64,000 nucleotides of DNA from Ulvibacter antarcticus (GCF_003688405.1 NZ_REFC01000012.1:806001-870000); one strand, 5' to 3'. Shown: positions 8,386-16,564, numbered from the stretch's first letter. Numbers and translations are program-made. Notes: generated from the sequence alone by a model not told the origin.

Positions 8386-9474
8386 ATGCTGTTAGAAAAA
8401 ATATCACTTCTTAATTATAAAAACTTTGAAGCCGAAACATTCGACTTCGACCCTAAAATCAACTGTTTTGTGGGTCATAATGGTGTTGGAAAGACAAATG
8501 TCCTTGATGCAATCTACCATTTGTCCTTCGGAAAAAGCTATTTTAACCCAATTACCGGACAAAACATAAAACACGGTGAGGAATTCTTTGTAATTGAGGG
8601 AGAATACATTAAAAATGACCGTCCGGAAAAGTTCATTGTAAGCGCAAAAAGAGGCCAAAAAAAGATCATAAAACGAAATGCGAAAGCCTACGAAAAATTT
8701 AGTGAGCATATTGGTTTTTTGCCCTTAGTGATTATTTCTCCTTCAGATCGGGACCTCATCACCGAAGGAAGCGATACCCGTAGAAAGTTTATGGATGGTG
8801 TGATTTCTCAAGGCGATAGCGGTTACCTTCAAAATCTAATTAGCTACAATAAAGTGCTGGCACAGCGGAATTCTCTATTGAAGTATTTCGCGGCTAACAA
8901 TACCTTTAATAAAGACAATTTAGATATTTATAATGCTCAGTTGGATGGCTTCGGAAGTAAAATCTTTGAAAAAAGAACACAATTCATTGAAGACTTTACA
9001 CCTATCTTCATGGAAAGATACGACTCAATATCTAGTGGCTCTGAAACTGTTAGCTTAGAATACAGCAGTCAATTAAAAGCTGAGAAGCTCCTAACACTAC
9101 TTGAAGAAGGCATCACCAAAGACAAGATCACACAATACACAAATTATGGCATCCATAAAGACGATCTTAGCTTTCAGATTGATGGTCATCCCATTAAAAA
9201 ATTTGGTTCCCAAGGTCAGCAAAAATCGTATTTGATTGCTTTAAAACTGGCGCAATTTGATTTTATTAAAAAACTGAACAAAGTAAACCCAATTCTATTA
9301 TTAGATGATATTTTTGACAAGTTGGATGAAGTTCGTGTTGAGCAAATTATAAATCTTGTGTATAATGAAAACTTCGGACAACTATTTATAAGCGATACTC
9401 ATGCCGATCGTACTGAAGAAGTGATAAAGAAGGTAGGGCAAACTTATAAGATGTTTAGACTTAGTAGTCAGTGA
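8386..9474 (+). CDS. recF: DNA replication and repair protein RecF
   Basis: 362 aa SMC-like ATPase that helps load RecA at ssDNA-dsDNA junctions. The Walker A motif GHNGVGKTN, the signature [17 protein letters not shown] and the Walker [13 protein letters not shown] with the D-loop are all present. I place the start at ATG 8386 ([14 protein letters not shown]), the family's usual N-terminus; the frame is open further upstream to a TTG at 8314, but those residues look non-conserved. The final codons and the TGA stop lie inside the first units of a period-7 tandem array, so the array may have set the C-terminus. A lipoprotein and a DUF721 gene follow. Confidence 0.96.
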   Translation: MLLEKISLLNYKNFEAETFDFDPKINCFVGHNGVGKTNVLDAIYHLSFGKSYFNPITGQNIKHGEEFFVIEGEYIKNDRPEKFIVSAKRGQKKIIKRNAKAYEKFSEHIGFLPLVIISPSDRDLITEGSDTRRKFMDGVISQGDSGYLQNLISYNKVLAQRNSLLKYFAANNTFNKDNLDIYNAQLDGFGSKIFEKRTQFIEDFTPIFMERYDSISSGSETVSLEYSSQLKAEKLLTLLEEGITKDKITQYTNYGIHKDDLSFQIDGHPIKKFGSQGQQKSYLIALKLAQFDFIKKLNKVNPILLLDDIFDKLDEVRVEQIINLVYNENFGQLFISDTHADRTEEVIKKVGQTYKMFRLSSQ

Positions 9475-9556
9475 TCAGTGGTCAGTGGGCAGTGGTCAGT
9501 GGGCAGTGGGCAGTGGTCAGTGGTCAGTGTTCAGTGGGCAGTGGGCAGTGGGCAGT
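9467..9556 (+). repeat. Period-7 tandem array (GKCAGTG), about 13 units
   Basis: Thirteen adjoining heptamers of the types GGCAGTG and GTCAGTG (variants ATCAGTG, TTCAGTG). The first units overlap the recF 3' end: the recF TGA stop at 9472-9474 is formed by the array. A spurious open frame translating to VSGQWAV repeats runs through it. Confidence 0.9.
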
Positions 9557-9574
9557 AATAAAAAAGAACAGTCT

Positions 9575-9632
9575 TGTCACTTCGAGTGATTTAAAAAGGA
9601 CTAAAAGGAGTTTTGAAATTATATCGAGAAGA
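9575..9632 (+). repeat. Dispersed repeat, copy A
   Basis: Begins TGTCACTTCGAGTGATTT and ends ATATCGAGAAGA. The ends are the same as in four other copies at 9679, 10218, 10681 and 10814; the middle is divergent here. The left end contains the self-complementary CACTTCGAGTG. A period-7 array follows with no gap. Confidence 0.8.
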
Positions 9633-9660
9633 GACAGTGGGCAGTGGGCAGTGGGCAGTA
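9633..9660 (+). repeat. Period-7 tandem array (GGCAGTG), 4 units
   Basis: Four heptamers (GACAGTG, then GGCAGTG twice, then GGCAGTA), the same unit as the array at 9467, placed directly at the right end of dispersed repeat copy A. Only copy A separates the two arrays, plus 18 bp. Confidence 0.85.
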
Positions 9661-9678
9661 AAATAAAGTATGATTATG

Positions 9679-9734
9679 GTCACTTCGAGTGATTTTTAAT
9701 GACTGGTAAAGGAATTAAAAAATGTATCGAGAAG
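9679..9734 (+). repeat. Dispersed repeat, copy B
   Basis: GTCACTTCGAGTGATTTTTA at the left and GTATCGAGAAG at the right, 56 bp. The inner part (AATGACTGGTAAAGGAATTA) is closely related to the reverse-oriented copies D and E. It ends 32 bp before the lipoprotein start, so it lies in that gene's leader. Confidence 0.85.
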
Positions 9735-9766
9735 ATCGAAAAGAGAGAGAAGTCAAATTACAATTT

Positions 9767-10189
9767 ATGAAAACAAATTTTATTATTATCCTTTTATTTT
9801 TCTTCGGAATTATTTCCTGTTCGAAACCTTATGAAGTAGCGAAAAAAGAGAATTTAGGTGGGTATTGGGAAATACAATCGGTCGAAATGCCGGATGGAAC
9901 TATGAAACATTTTTCATTTAATGCTATTGTAGAATTCATTGAGGTTACTGGCGACTCTGGTGTGCGAACGAAGGTTTCTCCTCAATTGGATGGAACATTT
10001 ATTACTAATGAGACTTCAGAAAAATTTATAGTAAAAATAGAAAACGATAGTCTGCGTCTTTTGTATGAAACACCATACGATAGCTGGAAAGAAACGGTGA
10101 TTAAAGCAACAGACAGCAGCTTGCAAGTAAAAAACAAAGAAAACAAATTATATAGCTATAGAAAGTTTGAGAAGTTTAATTTTGAATAA
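9767..10189 (+). CDS. Small lipoprotein, lipocalin-like
   Basis: 140 aa from the chosen ATG at 9767, which gives the signal MKTNFIIILLFFFGIISC with lipobox IISC; an earlier in-frame ATG at 9722 would add 15 charged residues ahead of the signal and is unlikely. The mature part opens with LGGYWEIQSVEMPDGTM, typical of the first strand of lipocalin-like lipoproteins, and is predicted all-beta. It separates recF from the DUF721 gene and is flanked by dispersed repeats on both sides, so it looks like an accessory gene inserted into a conserved neighbourhood. Ligand unknown. Confidence 0.7.
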   Translation: MKTNFIIILLFFFGIISCSKPYEVAKKENLGGYWEIQSVEMPDGTMKHFSFNAIVEFIEVTGDSGVRTKVSPQLDGTFITNETSEKFIVKIENDSLRLLYETPYDSWKETVIKATDSSLQVKNKENKLYSYRKFEKFNFE

Positions 10190-10217
10190 TGAAGATCGTT
10201 AGTAATTAGTAAAAACA

Positions 10218-10270
10218 TGTCAGTTCGAGTGATTTCATGGAATGTTAATGAGATGGAATAGTATCGAGAA
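10218..10270 (+). repeat. Dispersed repeat, copy C
   Basis: Starts TGTCAGTTCGAGTGATTT and ends GTATCGAGAA, 53 bp, with a divergent middle. It lies between the lipoprotein and the DUF721 gene. Confidence 0.8.
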
Positions 10271-10292
10271 CCTAGATTCTTAATTTAAAAAA

Positions 10293-10589
10293 GTGGCCAA
10301 AAGAAAAGCAGAAAACACCAGTATAAGCGATGTCCTCAAAGACTTTATTCAGACCAACAAGCTAGAAAAAGGGTTAGATAAAGTTGATGTAAAAAAAGCA
10401 TGGCATGAAGTCATGGGCACAGCCATTTCCAAGTATACCACCAATATTCTTTTAGAACGTGATGTCTTGTATGTTTCGTTAAGTTCCTCCGTTTTACGCG
10501 AAGAATTGAGCTACGGCAAAGACAAGATCATAAAATTACTTAACGAAGAGCTTGGCAAGAAATTGATAAACAAACTTGTATTGAGATAA
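10293..10589 (+). CDS. DUF721 / DciA-like protein
   Basis: 98 aa, GTG start. The segment VKKAWHEVMGTAISKYTTNI and the following LYVSLSSSVLREELSYGKDKI (split here as LYVSLSSSVLREEL and SYGKDKI) are typical of the DUF721 core. DUF721 defines DciA, the replicative-helicase operator in bacteria lacking DnaC or DnaI. This short form carries only the core domain, which is usual for Bacteroidota members as far as I know. Linkage to recF supports a role in replication. It is followed by a tandem array beginning 6 bp after the stop. Helicase loading by this short form is an inference. Confidence 0.82.
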   Translation: MAKRKAENTSISDVLKDFIQTNKLEKGLDKVDVKKAWHEVMGTAISKYTTNILLERDVLYVSLSSSVLREELSYGKDKIIKLLNEELGKKLINKLVLR

Positions 10590-10594
10590 GTAAA

Positions 10595-10660
10595 GTTGGA
10601 AGTGGGAAGCTGGAAGTTGGAAGCGGGAAGCTGGAAGTGGGAAGTGGGAAGCTGGAAGTT
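10595..10660 (+). repeat. Period-7 tandem array (GYKGGAA), 9 units
   Basis: Nine heptamers of the form GTTGGAA, GTGGGAA, GCTGGAA or GCGGGAA. The strand is almost purely purine at five of seven positions. Begins 6 bp after the DUF721 stop. Confidence 0.9.
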
Positions 10661-10680
10661 AGACTTTTTTCTTTACTCTT

Positions 10681-10747
10681 CTTCTCGATACTATTTTTTA
10701 TTCCCCTTGGTCATTAAAAATCACTCGAAGTGACAGACCTCACTACT
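10681..10747 (-). repeat. Dispersed repeat, copy D (reverse orientation)
   Basis: On the plus strand it runs from CTTCTCGATACTATTTTTTA to TCACTCGAAGTGACAGACC and ends CTCACTACT. It is near-identical over 67 bp to copy E, which lies 133 bp downstream. Orientation is opposite to copies A-C. Confidence 0.9.
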
Positions 10748-10756
10748 AACCTCTAA

Positions 10757-10813
10757 TTCTTTCTTCTTTCCTCTTTCCTCTTTCTTCTTTCTCCTTTCTT
10801 CTTCTTTCTTCTT
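10757..10813 (+). repeat. Pyrimidine period-7 array (YTCTTTC)
   Basis: A pure C/T tract of interrupted heptamers TTCTTTC, CTCTTTC and TCCTTTC. It fills the interval between repeat copies D and E. Homopurine-homopyrimidine mirror-like tracts of this kind can form triplex DNA. Confidence 0.85.
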
Positions 10814-10880
10814 CTTCTCGATACTATTTTTTATTCCCCTTGGTCATTAAAAATCACTCGAAGTGACGGACCTCACTACT
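10814..10880 (-). repeat. Dispersed repeat, copy E (reverse orientation)
   Basis: Same 67-bp sequence as copy D except for an A-to-G change in GACAGACC (here GACGGACC). Last element of the repeat cluster. Confidence 0.9.
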
Positions 10881-11000
10881 TACTCCTTAACTAAAACTAT
10901 TTAATCCACCCTTTTCCCTCACTAAAAACACCTGTTCCCTCAATCATGGTTTTTTAGTGGGATAATTTTTGAGTGCTTTGAGGTATCAAAACCATCACTC

Positions 11001-12146
11001 ATGAAAAAAGCAATTACCATACGAATTCCGGAACCTTGCCACGAAAACTGGACAGAAATGTCACCAACTGAAAAAGGAAAATTCTGCGGAGTCTGCACTA
11101 AAGAGGTTATCGACTTCACTGCTAAAACCGATGAAGACTTGGTAAAAACCTTATCCGGAAAAACAAATGTTTGCGGCAGGTTTAAGAAAAATCAGTTGGA
11201 TCGTGAAGTCAAACTAGAACGCAAATCGGGCATTAATTTAGCTCCTTACGCAGCCTCTTTATTACTTCCCTTATCGTTATTAGGTAATTCTGGAACGATG
11301 AATGGAAATAATGAAGCGTCGGAAAAGTCGGCCATATCATTAGGCATTGGGCGCTACAGCAATCCCGACAGGATCTTGATTTATACCACGGGTAGAATAT
11401 TTGGTCAGGATGGGGCTCCGATTTCGAATGTAAAAATTACTACTTCAGAAAACGACAGAACTTTTTACAGTGATGATGATGGTTATTACAGAGTTCGATC
11501 TCTGGATAGAGAGACATTGACGTATACCAAGAGTGGATATGAATTACATACTTTTAAAACCGGTATTGCTTCATCAAAGCAGGATATTTTCCTTAACTCC
11601 CCGAATATTCAATCAATGATTTTAGGAAAAATAGCTATTCCGAAGGAAACCTACGAAGAAATTCAAGGTGATATAGTACAAATTGAAGAGCCTTCCGAAG
11701 AAAAAGTTTCCGAAGAGATTAACATTAAAGGCACTATCACGGACGAAGCCGGCTTACCACTTCCCGGAGTAAATATTATAATAGAAGGAACTAATGATGG
11801 AACACAGTCGGATTTTGAAGGAAACTACAATATAGAAGCAGAGCCGGGTCAGAAATTAGTAATTAGTTATGTAGGCTATGAAACACAAACTATTACGTTG
11901 TCTAATATTTCCAATACACTAGATGTTCAAATGTATGAGAGTTACGATGTCTTAGGAGGAATGGTGATAATATCGTGTAGAGCTTCATATGAAGAAGTTG
12001 AAAAGGTATCCTATTCTCTAACATTAGATGAAGTCAAAGAAAAACGTGCTCAAATAAAACAGGCCAACGAAAATACAAGAGCCTTCAACAAAATAAAACA
12101 AGCTCGAAAAAAAGCCGCAAGAGAATTAAGAAAAGGAAAAAAGTAA
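11001..12146 (+). CDS. Four-cysteine N-terminal domain, membrane helix and two CarboxypepD_reg-like domains
   Basis: 381 aa. Residues 1-61 hold a conserved-looking Cys pattern: PEPCHENW (Cys13), GKFCGVC (Cys29, Cys32) and NVCGRF (Cys58), suggesting a metal site. One hydrophobic segment follows at about 80-95 (LAPYAASLLLPLSLLG). Two carboxypeptidase-regulatory-like beta domains come next: GRIFGQDGAPISNVKITT near 130 and IKGTITDEAGLPLPGVNI near 245, the second of the type found at TonB-receptor N-termini. The C-terminus is a charged helix (KIKQARKKAARELRKGKK). The layout (cytoplasmic Cys domain, helix, outside beta domains) is like a sensor or anti-sigma arrangement, but that is only inference. 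Confidence 0.7.
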   Translation: MKKAITIRIPEPCHENWTEMSPTEKGKFCGVCTKEVIDFTAKTDEDLVKTLSGKTNVCGRFKKNQLDREVKLERKSGINLAPYAASLLLPLSLLGNSGTMNGNNEASEKSAISLGIGRYSNPDRILIYTTGRIFGQDGAPISNVKITTSENDRTFYSDDDGYYRVRSLDRETLTYTKSGYELHTFKTGIASSKQDIFLNSPNIQSMILGKIAIPKETYEEIQGDIVQIEEPSEEKVSEEINIKGTITDEAGLPLPGVNIIIEGTNDGTQSDFEGNYNIEAEPGQKLVISYVGYETQTITLSNISNTLDVQMYESYDVLGGMVIISCRASYEEVEKVSYSLTLDEVKEKRAQIKQANENTRAFNKIKQARKKAARELRKGKK

Positions 12147-12308
12147 TAACGAAGAAGAAAAATAGGAACGAAACGGGAAATTTCATTTGGACAGGGATAT
12201 AGAAGTGAAATTTCTCAATCGTTCTATTATTATAAACAACAACAATCTTTTTGCTTCAACAATAATTAGCTTCATAAAAAGTTATATTTTTACGAAAAAT
12301 TTATCTTA

Positions 12309-13862
12309 ATGAAGTATTTGTACGGATTGGCAATTCTTTGCTGCCTTGTGTTATGGAGTTCTTGCCGAAATGATTTTGAGACAGTTGCCAGTAGTGGTAA
12401 TTTGGAATTCTCCCGAGATACTGTTTATTTAGATACGGTATTTACGAATATTGGCTCAAGCACCTACAATTTAAAGGTTTATAACCGTAGTGATGAGGAT
12501 ATTAACATCCCAACAGTACGCTTAGGCGAAGGTGAACAATCTAACTACCGTCTTAATGTAGATGGCTTGCCTGGAAAAGTTTTCAATGACGTACAGATTC
12601 TAGCTAAAGACAGCATTTTTATTTTTGTCGAAACCACTTTTGATATCAACTCTCCCCCAATTTCAGATCTTCAATTTTTATATACCGATCAGATTTTATT
12701 CGACGCCGGAAGCCAAGAACAGAAAGTAGAATTGGTGACGTTGGTTAAAGACGCATCTTTTCTATTTCCGGCAGATTTGGGAAATGGCATGTTTGAAACA
12801 TTAAACTTAGGAGTTGATGAAAATGGTGATGATATCTTAATTGAAGGATTTATCTTAGATGATACCGAATTACATTTTACCAACGAAAAACCCTATGTGA
12901 TCTATGGCTATGCAGGCGTTGCGCCCGGAAAGACCTTAACAATCGATGCCGGAGCGCGGATTCATTTTCATGCGACTAGTGGAATCTTGGTGGGTAATAC
13001 CGGTTCCATTCAAGTAAATGGTGCTCCAAGTGTAGACCCTGAGGCAATGGAAAATGAGGTGATTTTTGAAGGCGATCGTCTAGAGCCTGATTATACAGAT
13101 GTGCCTGGTCAATGGGGAACCATCTGGCTTACCGAAGGGAGCATGAACAATAGAATGACGAATACCACGATCAAAAACTCGGTAGTGGGAATTTTAAGCG
13201 AAGGAAATGATGGAGATCCTAACACCAACGAGTTAGAACTTACAAATGTTCAAATCTACAATAGTTCGAATGTTGGTCTTTTAGCTAGAAACGGCCATAT
13301 ATTAGGTGAAAACATGGTGATTAATAATAGTGGTCAAACCTCTCTATCATGTTCTTATGGAGGAATCTACGAATTCAACCACTGTACTTTTGCTAATTAT
13401 TGGACCAATAGTTTTAGATCTTTTCCCTCAGTGCAAGTCGATAACTTTTTGCCGATCAGTGATACGCAGGTATTGCTCGCAGATTTGCAAGCCGATTTCA
13501 ACAACTGTATTATTTATGGAAATGAAATGCGCGAATTAGGGATCTCAATTATTGACGATCCTTCTGTTACTTGGAATTATAACTTCCGAAATAGCCTAAT
13601 TCGTTTTGAAGATCCTACAGGAGAGTTTGACGATGATCCTTTTTATATGTTTGAAACTAATCCGTCTTTCATTAACTACGTATTGAACGTAGAGCCGTCC
13701 TTTCAGGAAACGAACTTCAACAACTTCAATATAGAAAAAGATGTAACAGGCGCAGAAGGAATTGGAAATCCTTTATACGGTCCGGTGATCGATCTTAATG
13801 GCACTACCAGAGTAAATCCACCAGATGCCGGAGCTTACGAAAGCATTGTGTTTCCAGATTGA
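12309..13862 (+). CDS. Lipoprotein with parallel beta-helix region
   Basis: 517 aa. Signal MKYLYGLAILCCLVLWSSC ends at a lipobox. An Ig-like N-terminal part (FSRDTVYLDTVFTNIGSSTY) resembles the DUF1573/choice-of-anchor type domains that start with a statement on a mean or norm value. From about residue 200 the sequence turns into short strand repeats (NTTIKNSVVGILSE, TNVQIYNSSNVGLLARNGH, ENMVINNSGQTSLS), typical of right-handed parallel beta-helices. The C-terminus NGTTRVNPPDAGAYES matches choice-of-anchor Q endings. It is conserved in flavobacteria as a surface or periplasmic protein, of unknown function. Confidence 0.75.
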   Translation: MKYLYGLAILCCLVLWSSCRNDFETVASSGNLEFSRDTVYLDTVFTNIGSSTYNLKVYNRSDEDINIPTVRLGEGEQSNYRLNVDGLPGKVFNDVQILAKDSIFIFVETTFDINSPPISDLQFLYTDQILFDAGSQEQKVELVTLVKDASFLFPADLGNGMFETLNLGVDENGDDILIEGFILDDTELHFTNEKPYVIYGYAGVAPGKTLTIDAGARIHFHATSGILVGNTGSIQVNGAPSVDPEAMENEVIFEGDRLEPDYTDVPGQWGTIWLTEGSMNNRMTNTTIKNSVVGILSEGNDGDPNTNELELTNVQIYNSSNVGLLARNGHILGENMVINNSGQTSLSCSYGGIYEFNHCTFANYWTNSFRSFPSVQVDNFLPISDTQVLLADLQADFNNCIIYGNEMRELGISIIDDPSVTWNYNFRNSLIRFEDPTGEFDDDPFYMFETNPSFINYVLNVEPSFQETNFNNFNIEKDVTGAEGIGNPLYGPVIDLNGTTRVNPPDAGAYESIVFPD

Positions 13863-14089
13863 CACAATAAAAGTAAAAATTCACAATATACATCCACTAT
13901 TTCAGCGAATAAATTTAATTTAATTTACTGATATACAGCTTGTTGTGATCAAATTTTGTATATTTATTTACTCGTATACAATCCTCTTCATATCCCCTTT
14001 TTTGTTATAGAATATTTTATGAATCAATCGATTCAAAAATTTCGAATATGAAATTTTAAAAATCGATCTATTTACTAACCATAAACATT

Positions 14090-14644
14090 ATGACTATGAA
14101 GGCACTACTAAATTTTACAAAAGGATTATTTACAACTATTTTTATTGCCGGGCTATTAACTTTCTCTGGTTGTCAGAAGGAGAACCTTCCATCCTCGACT
14201 GATGAAGGAGCTTCTCAAATCACTACCGAATTACAAACAAAAGGCAGTGGTCCCTCCGCAAACGGACAAGGAACAATAACGCTTGCAAGTGGCTCTACAA
14301 GACATTTCTCTTTTCACGCTAAAATAAAAAATAATGGAGATGTTCAAGGAAGTGGGGTTCTCACATATACTGCTGGAGAGTTAAAGGTTCATTTTGACAT
14401 AGAATGTTTAGCGATTACTGGGAACACAGCAATTATGACAGGTATAATCACAAATTATCCGCAATTTCCGGAACGAGTTGGCTGGGAATGCTGGTTCAAA
14501 GCAGTAGATAATGGTGAAGGTTCTAACGCCGATGCTGACGAACTCACATTAATGTTATCGAATCCTGATCTTGAAGATTGTGACTTCGATTACTTAGTAG
14601 CATTGAATGTAGTCGAAGGAGGGAATATTCAGATAAAACCTTAA
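14090..14644 (+). CDS. Predicted lipoprotein of unknown function
   Basis: 184 aa. The hydrophobic leader (GLFTTIFIAGLLTFSGC) ends in a lipobox Cys, followed by a low-complexity linker (PSSTDEGASQITTELQTKGS) and a beta-rich domain with GQGTITLASGSTRHFSFHAK. A second ATG at 14096 would remove two residues only. No enzyme motif is seen. It is preceded by a 227-bp spacer and faces a convergent gene downstream. I do not recognise the family. Confidence 0.6.
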   Translation: MTMKALLNFTKGLFTTIFIAGLLTFSGCQKENLPSSTDEGASQITTELQTKGSGPSANGQGTITLASGSTRHFSFHAKIKNNGDVQGSGVLTYTAGELKVHFDIECLAITGNTAIMTGIITNYPQFPERVGWECWFKAVDNGEGSNADADELTLMLSNPDLEDCDFDYLVALNVVEGGNIQIKP

Positions 14645-14781
14645 AAGAAATTTCAAAATTTAAATCAGGGCTGCTCGTTTTATATTGAGTGGCCTTTTTT
14701 GTTCCTTTTTTGGCAATGAAAAAAAGAAAAATGTTTCAATTTCAAACTCTACTCGAAATCTTATTTAAATTAAATGGAGTG

Positions 14782-15312
14782 CTATTTTTTATCTGTTGAT
14801 TTCTCTACCGAACTAGCATGGTCTTTTATCACGAACCACTTTCCGTTTATCATTTTTAGATCATAGCTCACAATCATTCGATTGAAATAGGGTTTTCCGT
14901 CTCGCAGTGGTTCTCTGTAGACTATTTCAGTTACTGCCATTCCCATCTCGGTTCCAATTTCAGTGTTTAAGATCTTTGTTTCGAAAGTCCAATTTGGTGA
15001 AGCGAACCAGTCTTTATGATACTGCATAAATTCATCTACTGTATTTGTTGTTTCGGTTCCCGGTAAAATAAGCTGCATATTGCCATTTGGCGATAATGTC
15101 TGTTTCAGAGTTTCCAGATCTCTATTTGTAACAGCATCGAGATGTGTTTGCATTGTTTCAATGAACATTTTACTGTTCTCTTCGGAAGGCATTTCCGAAG
15201 CAATTATAGTTTCCGAAGCTATCAAAGGATTTGTAACTTGCTTTTCTGTGCAAGCTGAAAAAATTAAGAGAAATAATAAAAAGCCAGGAAGTAGATAGTT
15301 ATACGTTTTCAT
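14782..15312 (-). CDS. NTF2/SnoaL-like lipoprotein
   Basis: 176 aa with leader MKTYNYLLPGFLLFLLIFSAC. The mature region fits an NTF2-like cone fold: a helical start (IETMQTHLDAVTNRDLETLK), then EFMQYHKDWFASPNWTFETK and the strand pair ending NGKWFVIKDHASSVE. Such domains bind small ligands or act as weak isomerases; nothing here shows which. Two short gaps link it to the GNAT and AlkD-like genes upstream on the same strand. The leader region contains three TTCCGAAG/CTTCGGAA octamers within 45 bp (Ser-Glu codons). Confidence 0.72.
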   Translation of the reverse strand: MKTYNYLLPGFLLFLLIFSACTEKQVTNPLIASETIIASEMPSEENSKMFIETMQTHLDAVTNRDLETLKQTLSPNGNMQLILPGTETTNTVDEFMQYHKDWFASPNWTFETKILNTEIGTEMGMAVTEIVYREPLRDGKPYFNRMIVSYDLKMINGKWFVIKDHASSVEKSTDKK

Positions 15313-15321
15313 AATAGAATT

Positions 15322-15825
15322 TTAAGTTGAGAATAAGAGTAAGTCTTCGGGATCGTCTTTCAAATTAATCACATCTATCTGCTTCATTCCTAATTTTTGC
15401 AAAAGTTTAATGGAGTTGTGATTGTAATCTACGGTAATTCCCCAAATTGTTGAGAGTTTGAGTGTGTTTTTAGCATGCTCCATCAACGCATTGGTTGCCT
15501 CGAACGCATATCCCTTTTTACCATATCTGGAGAACATTGCAAAACCCATATCAGGATGCTCCAACGCTTCCCGTTTATACAAGCCACAGGATCCGAGTAT
15601 CACCCCATCTTCCTTTCTCACTATTATATAAGCCCCATAGCCGTTATCCTTGTATTCAGATAAATAATGCTCTTCAATGTACTTTGCAGCCACTTCAACA
15701 GATGTTATTTTTCTATCCCCAATGTATTTAAGCCATTCGGGTGTATTGAGTAATTCATAAGTAAAAGGGGCGTCATCCAAGGTAAATTGTCGGAGTTGCA
15801 GGCGTTCAGTTTCTAATAATATCAT
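15322..15825 (-). CDS. GNAT-family N-acetyltransferase (RimJ/RimL-like)
   Basis: 167 aa cytoplasmic protein. It begins LLETERLQLRQFTLDDAPF, the standard opening of the Acetyltransf_3 (RimJ/RimL) group, and has LGSCGLYKREALEHPDMGFA and the acetyl-CoA-binding helix region YGKKGYAFEATNALMEHA. It ends with LLQKLGMKQI, the common GNAT closing segment. The acceptor is unknown; such proteins acetylate ribosomal protein N-termini or small molecules. The end is 9 bp from the next gene start, so it may be in a short operon with the lipoprotein. Confidence 0.88.
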   Translation of the reverse strand: MILLETERLQLRQFTLDDAPFTYELLNTPEWLKYIGDRKITSVEVAAKYIEEHYLSEYKDNGYGAYIIVRKEDGVILGSCGLYKREALEHPDMGFAMFSRYGKKGYAFEATNALMEHAKNTLKLSTIWGITVDYNHNSIKLLQKLGMKQIDVINLKDDPEDLLLFST

Positions 15826-15847
15826 TGTAATATCTTGAAAGGTAAAG

Positions 15848-16564
15848 TTATGTTTTTTTATTTTCTGAAGGTCGGTAGATCGTTCTTGGATAATCCAGAA
15901 TATTTACCTTCTCCCCTTCCAACTCGCGAATAGCATCTTTAGCGATCCATTGAGCACTTTTCGAATTTTGTTGAAGGAGTTGTTTAGCTTCGGAAAGAGC
16001 CAATTTGTTAAGATCTATATTGCGTTTACCAATACTTCGAAGCGCCCAGTTCACGGCCTTTTTTACATACAGCCTTTCATCTGAAGCAGCCGTCTTTATC
16101 AATGGTAAGAATGCTACAAAAACCTTGTTGTCGGCTTTTTTATCTGCCATGCAATAGGAAGACATTGTTGCAAAAGCAGCCCGTTTCTCGAATTCAGCTT
16201 CTCGTAGGCTCCATTCGTTGATTTTTTTTAGAGCAAAAGGACTTTTGGAAAACAAACCCATAGAAAAGGAATCACAAATCTCCCAGTTTTCGAAGGTAGC
16301 CACCCATTTTTCCATGAGTGCTTCGGTTACATCTTTAGGTTTAAAAATTTTACTACAGAGGAGGCGCGCTTCATAAATACCGCTATCAAAAAGTTGCAAG
16401 GCAAGTTCGTTATTGTTACCAATTTCCTTGGCCAATACTTTAAGATCTTTGTGATAGATTCCGAGGGATTTATTCGCGATAATCCCAAACTTTTTACGCT
16501 TAAAATCTACTTTAAGGGGATTGGAAAGGGATTCTAGTTTTTCTAGGGTTTTATGAATGGTCAT
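15848..16564 (-). CDS. DNA alkylation repair (AlkD-like HEAT-repeat) protein
   Basis: 238 aa, all helical. The segments YGIYHKDLKVLAKEI-like (here LGIYHKDLKVLAKEIG), WVATFENWEICDSF, SKSPFALKKINEWSL, and VKKAVNWALRSIGKRN match the AlkD family, whose HEAT repeats wrap alkylated DNA and remove bulky or cationic bases without base flipping. The Trp/Asp region WEICDS is in the expected place for the binding cleft. It stands as the first gene of a three-gene minus-strand run. Confidence 0.85.
   Translation of the reverse strand: MTIHKTLEKLESLSNPLKVDFKRKKFGIIANKSLGIYHKDLKVLAKEIGNNNELALQLFDSGIYEARLLCSKIFKPKDVTEALMEKWVATFENWEICDSFSMGLFSKSPFALKKINEWSLREAEFEKRAAFATMSSYCMADKKADNKVFVAFLPLIKTAASDERLYVKKAVNWALRSIGKRNIDLNKLALSEAKQLLQQNSKSAQWIAKDAIRELEGEKVNILDYPRTIYRPSENKKT

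Larger units (their letters stand above)
10590..11000. other. 411-bp spacer made mostly of repeats
   Basis: Holds, in order, a purine-rich period-7 array (10595-10660), dispersed repeat copy D, a pyrimidine period-7 array (10757-10813) and dispersed repeat copy E. The last 120 bp before the gene at 11001 is non-repetitive and should contain its promoter. No ORF or RNA gene is recognised. Confidence 0.8.

Noticed and set aside
9471-9692. Open frame translating to VSGQWAV repeats
   Set aside because: It only reads through the heptamer array and a dispersed repeat; no start context, no conserved composition.
9467-10880. CRISPR-like repeated region
   Set aside because: The repeats are contiguous heptamers or ~55-67 bp elements in both orientations without unique uniform spacers, and no cas gene is near.
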